Below are positions 60,770 through 64,000 of a stretch of 64,000 nucleotides of DNA, piece after piece. Position 1 is the first letter of the stretch; each line of letters starts with the position of its first letter. The notes below the pieces were generated by a model. The model was given only the letters and a program-made list of their open reading frames with translations, ran no database searches and had not been told where the DNA came from. This DNA is from Phaeosaccion multiseriatum (Eukaryota > Ochrophyta, other classes), in assembly GCA_965112735.1 (NCBI GenBank), contig OZ218965.1, positions 1,116,001 through 1,180,000 of the forward strand, in the 5' to 3' direction. A program made the position numbers and the translations under genes.

Positions 60770-61795
60770 ATGGCAGAGGCAGAGGATACCTCCAAGAGGC
60801 AGCGCCTGGGCACGGAGGAGGGTGTGACAAGTTATACCGCGGAGACTGCCGAGGGCGAAGGTGCTGTGCAGGAGACGTACGTGGCCAGTGCCAAGGCCCT
60901 GGGAATGGAGGAGGTCCTGCAGAAAATCATGCCCCTTGTGGGGAAGGGCCGCCACGTCTTCACCGCCACGGTATGTAGGGAATGGAAAGAGCACTACAGC
61001 ATGGCCCACCCTTCAGCCGAGACTTCCCTTCCAAGCGTGGTGGAGTCTGTCAGGTGCTTGCAGTGGGCCAAGGAGAAATGTGGGTACGAGCTGAGTGTGG
61101 GCACTTCCAGAGCGGCGGCAGAGTACGGAGATGTGAGCGTGTGCGAGGAGCTGCTTCACCGCTTGCACTGCCCCTGGGATACAATGGCCTGTAGGGCGGC
61201 TGTGAGGAATACTAGGCATGGACTGCGTATTCTCAAGTGGCTGCGATCCGAGGACCTCCCCAACAAGGAGCAAGGTCCTTGGTCACAGTATAACGTCGGG
61301 GACGAAGCTGGCTGGTGCGGCAATGTGGAGGTTCTTACGTGGCTGCTGTCCGACGAGTTTGAGGGCCCTCCTCAATGCATTATGTGGGTGGGGGCTGTGC
61401 GGGCGGGGCGCATTCGCGTGTTGGACATGCTTGTGCACCATCCGAAGTTCAGAGCAGAGATGGAGGCGGCAGGGGACCTCAGCGGGTGGAGGAATGGGGC
61501 TATATGGGCGGCCGAGCACGGCAATCTGGAAGTGCTGCAGTGGCTGCATGCAAACGCACGGGAGCTGTGCAGGTGGGATGAATGTGTCTGTTATGAAGCA
61601 GTTTTACGCGGGAAGAGCCTCCCTGTCCTGAAATGGCTCCGCTCGGAGGAGGTCATGTGTCCCTGGAACGAGTCGGCATGCCCACAGTTCCATGAAGACG
61701 AAGATGGTGATGACTGGGTTATGCCCCCTGCCGCCTTTGAGGAGATGAAGCAGTGGGTGCACGACAATGGTCACCCCTGCGAGTGCGAGGACTGA
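60770..61795 (+). CDS. Intronless ankyrin-like repeat protein with F-box-like N-terminus
   Basis: A single open frame of 341 residues from ATG 60,770 (MAEAEDTSKRQRLG), the first ATG in a frame that stays open upstream to a GTG at 60,602. Residues about 45-85 (EEVLQKIMPLVGKGRHVFTA, VCREWKEHY) resemble an F-box helix bundle. After that come five to six repeat units (LRILKWLRSEDLPNKE, NVEVLTWLLSDEF, IRVLDMLVHHPKF, NLEVLQWLHANA, LPVLKWLRSEEVM), each with an A-G-L/V-WL ankyrin-like core. It ends GHPCECED. It is clearly paralogous to the two minus-strand copies but more diverged. A protein-interaction role, perhaps as a ubiquitin-ligase adaptor, is inference only. Confidence 0.85.
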   Translation: MAEAEDTSKRQRLGTEEGVTSYTAETAEGEGAVQETYVASAKALGMEEVLQKIMPLVGKGRHVFTATVCREWKEHYSMAHPSAETSLPSVVESVRCLQWAKEKCGYELSVGTSRAAAEYGDVSVCEELLHRLHCPWDTMACRAAVRNTRHGLRILKWLRSEDLPNKEQGPWSQYNVGDEAGWCGNVEVLTWLLSDEFEGPPQCIMWVGAVRAGRIRVLDMLVHHPKFRAEMEAAGDLSGWRNGAIWAAEHGNLEVLQWLHANARELCRWDECVCYEAVLRGKSLPVLKWLRSEEVMCPWNESACPQFHEDEDGDDWVMPPAAFEEMKQWVHDNGHPCECED

Positions 61796-62140
61796 CTGGC
61801 AGGAAGCGTTTCGAGACGGAGGCAGGACGGGTAGGAAGGGAGGCGGCCCTGAGAAGGCGGCGACAGCCTCTTCGAATAGGGGGGGCAACAAGTCGAGGTG
61901 AGCGGGGCGGATGGGAGTGCTCTCTGGCTTGGCGGTGCTTTTGAGGTTACCGAATGCCCATCTGCAGCTCCTCCTGCTGCTATCTGTTCTCTGATCCTCT
62001 TCCCTGCCCCTTTCCCCGCCTCTGCCTGCCCCCTCTTGCCCCCACCCCACAGCCCGTCGCCCAGACCGACCCAGCCCCCTTTGGCTGCTCCACTCGAGCA
62101 AGACGGTGGTGCTTCAGGGATGATGCAAGCACGGGGTACA
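61796..62140. other. Intergenic spacer
   Basis: 3' flank of the plus-strand ankyrin-like gene, GC- and C-rich. No gene is supported. Confidence 0.6.
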
Positions 62141-62310
62141 CACGTCAGATGGGGGCAGCGCGGGCGGGGCCGCTGAGCGAAGCCGCAGAGGAGATGAAGA
62201 AGGACGGGAGGGGGAAGGAGGAGGCGGAGAGGAAGAGGAATGAGGTCCAGGATGAGACTGAGGCGGAGGGGGGACAGAAGGGGAAGGCAGTCTGTTTGAT
62301 AGGGGTGTAA
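62141..62310 (+). pseudogene. Decayed copy of the bromodomain gene's C-terminal coding end
   Basis: GGGGGCAGCGCGGGCGG, GAGCGAAGCCGCAGAG and GATGAAGAAGGACG match the coiled-coil codons at 58,200-58,260. The frame then collapses through deletions and does not reach the DLMDLMG end. It is the left end of a tandem block that also carries the ankyrin-like gene at 62,917-64,000. Confidence 0.8.
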
Positions 62311-62916
62311 TTTTTGCAAAGTGGAGTTGAGGTGTTCCTTCTACTGTGAGTGTGAATGGTGGTGCTGCCCCACTATTGCTATTGCATGCGCTCCTCCAGA
62401 GCATTTGGAGTGGAGCAGGGCAGAGCATTGCGGCCCTGGCTTAGGGGAAGGCGCCCACCCGCCCGTGCAGCAGCGATGCAAGCGGAATGGGCCAGGACTG
62501 GTGGGGGCATGCGTGATCAGGGTTCAGGCAATGAAGAGCTCACACAATAGACTTCCTGCTTGGCGCTCTCCGCGGGGGGTTGAATAAGGGCAGCAGTAGA
62601 AGATGAGAAAGGGGGAGGGCGTTTCAAATATGTCATTGGAGAGGGGTGCGTGGCACTGCCGTTTCGCGGCGAGAGGCGTGTGAGGCTCTTCTCAGAGTTT
62701 CGGAGAAAGGAAGCCGGTGCTAGGCCCAAAGTCGACATATCTATCTATACATGCGTTATGCTATGGTACGCACTGATTCGGCTGGAAGAAGAAGCACACT
62801 TCTCACAAAGACATCCCAAAGAGAGAGGGGCTGAAGTGAAGCCCCTTTCTATGGCACCGTGTGCGAAACAGAACGATGCTTGACGCAGGAGGGGCCACGC
62901 TGTCTGTCCTGGTCAC
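62311..62916. repeat. Second copy of the 3' flank of the bromodomain gene
   Basis: Closely matches about 58,505-59,020 with small indels, for example GTGGAGTTGAGGTGTTCCTT at 62,322 and 58,507. Direct orientation, offset about 3.8-3.9 kb. Confidence 0.85.
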
Positions 62917-64000
62917 TCAGTCCTCGCAGTCGCAGGGGTGACCATTGGCGTGCACCCACTGCTTCATCTCCTCAAGGGCGGCAGAGGCAATATCCCATCT
63001 AAGATCGCCATATTCGTTTTTCACGACTTGTGGGCATGCCCTCCTATCCCAGGGACACATGACCTCCTCCGAGCGGAGCCACTTCAGGACAGAGAGGCTC
63101 TCACCGCCATAAACTGCTGCAGTAGTGACATATTCATCCCACGTGCACAGCTCCCGTGCGTTTGCATGCAGCCACTGCAGCACTTCCAGATTGCCTTGCT
63201 CGGCCGCCCAGAAAGCCCCCCACCTCCACCCGCTGTAGTTACCTGCCGCCTCCATCTTAGCTCTGACCTTGGGATGGTGCACAAGCATGTCCAACACGCT
63301 GAAATGCCCCGCCTGCACAGCCCCCTCCAACATATCAAATTGGGGAGGGCCCCCAAACTCGTCGGACAGCAGCCACGTAAGAACCTCCACATGGCCGCAC
63401 TTGCCAGCTTCGCGACAAGTAAGGCTCTGATCCCACGGGCACCGCTCCTTGTTGGGCAGGTCCTCCGCTCGCAGCCATTGGAGGATGCTCAGTGCGTGCT
63501 TTTCATTCCTCACCGCAACCATGCATATGGTCAAACCCCAGGTACACCCCATGCTGTGAAGAGCCTTGCAAATACGCAAGTCTCCGTACTGTGCCGCAGC
63601 CTCAAAAGTGTTCACACTCAGCTCATACCCGTACTTCCTGGCCCACCTCAAACGCTCCTCAGACTCAACCACACTCCTGATCCGGGTTGTCTTGGCCCAA
63701 TGAAGACGTCTGTAGTGCTCCTTCCACTCCTTGCTCACCGCCGCTACGAACAAGTCGTGCCCACCACCAGTCCACTCCATCACGCTACGGAGCATTACAG
63801 CCTGGGCCAGAGCCTCTTCACAAGCTTCGAAGGTCTGAGCATCGCTTCCCTCGCCTCCAGCAAGGGCAGCGGGACCGGGAGTAGGTGTTGAAGCGGCACC
63901 GGCACCACCGCTTCCATGCAAAGTCAGACATACTTCCCCTGCCGAGGAGTCGGTGGGTGGAGCTGGCTGGAGCCTTTTGCCGCCATGCTTTCGGCTCGGT
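62917..64000 (-). CDS. Intronless ankyrin-like repeat protein (N-terminal codons off window)
   Basis: Open from the window end to the TGA ending at 62,917, with no internal stop. By alignment to the broken copy at 59,021-60,106 (offset 3,902 in this part), the ATG should lie 8 bases beyond the window. Same architecture: F-box-like segment (VMEWTGGGHDLFVAAVSKEW), then ankyrin-like units (LSILQWLRAEDLPNKE, HVEVLTWLLSDEF, FSVLDMLVHHPKV, NLEVLQWLHANA, LSVLKWLRSEEVM), ending GHPCDCED. The codon that is TGA in the sister copy is TGT here (SMGCTWGL). The N-terminal half is almost identical between the two; the C-terminal third differs more. Confidence 0.85.
   Translation of the reverse strand, partial: PSRKHGGKRLQPAPPTDSSAGEVCLTLHGSGGAGAASTPTPGPAALAGGEGSDAQTFEACEEALAQAVMLRSVMEWTGGGHDLFVAAVSKEWKEHYRRLHWAKTTRIRSVVESEERLRWARKYGYELSVNTFEAAAQYGDLRICKALHSMGCTWGLTICMVAVRNEKHALSILQWLRAEDLPNKERCPWDQSLTCREAGKCGHVEVLTWLLSDEFGGPPQFDMLEGAVQAGHFSVLDMLVHHPKVRAKMEAAGNYSGWRWGAFWAAEQGNLEVLQWLHANARELCTWDEYVTTAAVYGGESLSVLKWLRSEEVMCPWDRRACPQVVKNEYGDLRWDIASAALEEMKQWVHANGHPCDCED

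Overview
This is nuclear DNA of an intron-dense, GC-rich eukaryote. There is no operon structure and no bacterial signal. I spliced the genes by hand, requiring GT(or GC)-AG boundaries and matching phase at every junction; this gives about 100 introns. The best clue to lineage is the geranylgeranyl diphosphate synthase. Its presequence is a short signal peptide ending Cys-Ala-Thr-Ala, then Phe and a Ser/Thr/Lys/Ala-rich transit peptide. That is the bipartite 'ASAFAP-type' leader of algae with a red-derived complex plastid (stramenopile, cryptophyte, haptophyte or chromerid). I infer a photosynthetic alga or alveolate of that kind and cannot name the species.

Layout. (1) 1-11,360: two nearly identical secreted Cys-rich multi-repeat genes diverge from each other (1-1,919 minus, partial; 6,609-11,359 plus). 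They flank a complete nine-exon UDP-galactose/CMP-sialic-acid-type nucleotide-sugar transporter (2,970-5,932 plus). (2) 11,360-14,722: repeat-rich spacer, then an HD-domain nucleotide phosphohydrolase (HDDC2 family, minus). It shares a short divergent promoter with (3) 15,033-22,929 plus, a protein of about 1,925 residues. That protein has an N-terminal hydrophobic segment, a huge Ala/Gly/Asp/Glu repeat region and a C-terminal bulb-type (mannose-binding) lectin-like domain. (4) 24,096-41,610 minus: two tandem paralogues, each a secreted protein with nine LNR (Lin12/Notch repeat) modules, nearly all built from the same pair of tiny exons. (5) 41,820-44,297: microsatellite-rich spacer with a MITE-like inverted repeat. 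(6) 44,298-47,899 minus plastid GGPP synthase, divergent from (7) 48,566-53,367 plus mitochondrial 3-hydroxyisobutyrate dehydrogenase. (8) 54,373-58,431 plus bromodomain protein. (9) 59,021-64,000: three intronless ankyrin-like genes: one broken by a single TGA, one intact on the opposite strand, and one running off the window end.

Two themes dominate. First, local duplication: an inverted gene pair, a tandem LNR gene pair, a tandem block carrying the bromodomain-gene tail plus an ankyrin gene, and duplicated exon fragments inside introns. Second, simple repeats packed into introns, often abutting splice sites. They produce many long meaningless ORFs (poly-Pro, poly-Ser, Thr-His-Ser-Leu, Cys-Leu-Ser-Val, Lys-Glu-Gly-Arg). 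The genes do not form a pathway. Several encode secretory or surface functions (nucleotide-sugar transport into the Golgi, Cys-rich secreted proteins, LNR proteins, a lectin-like giant protein), so a cell-surface theme is possible but is only inference.
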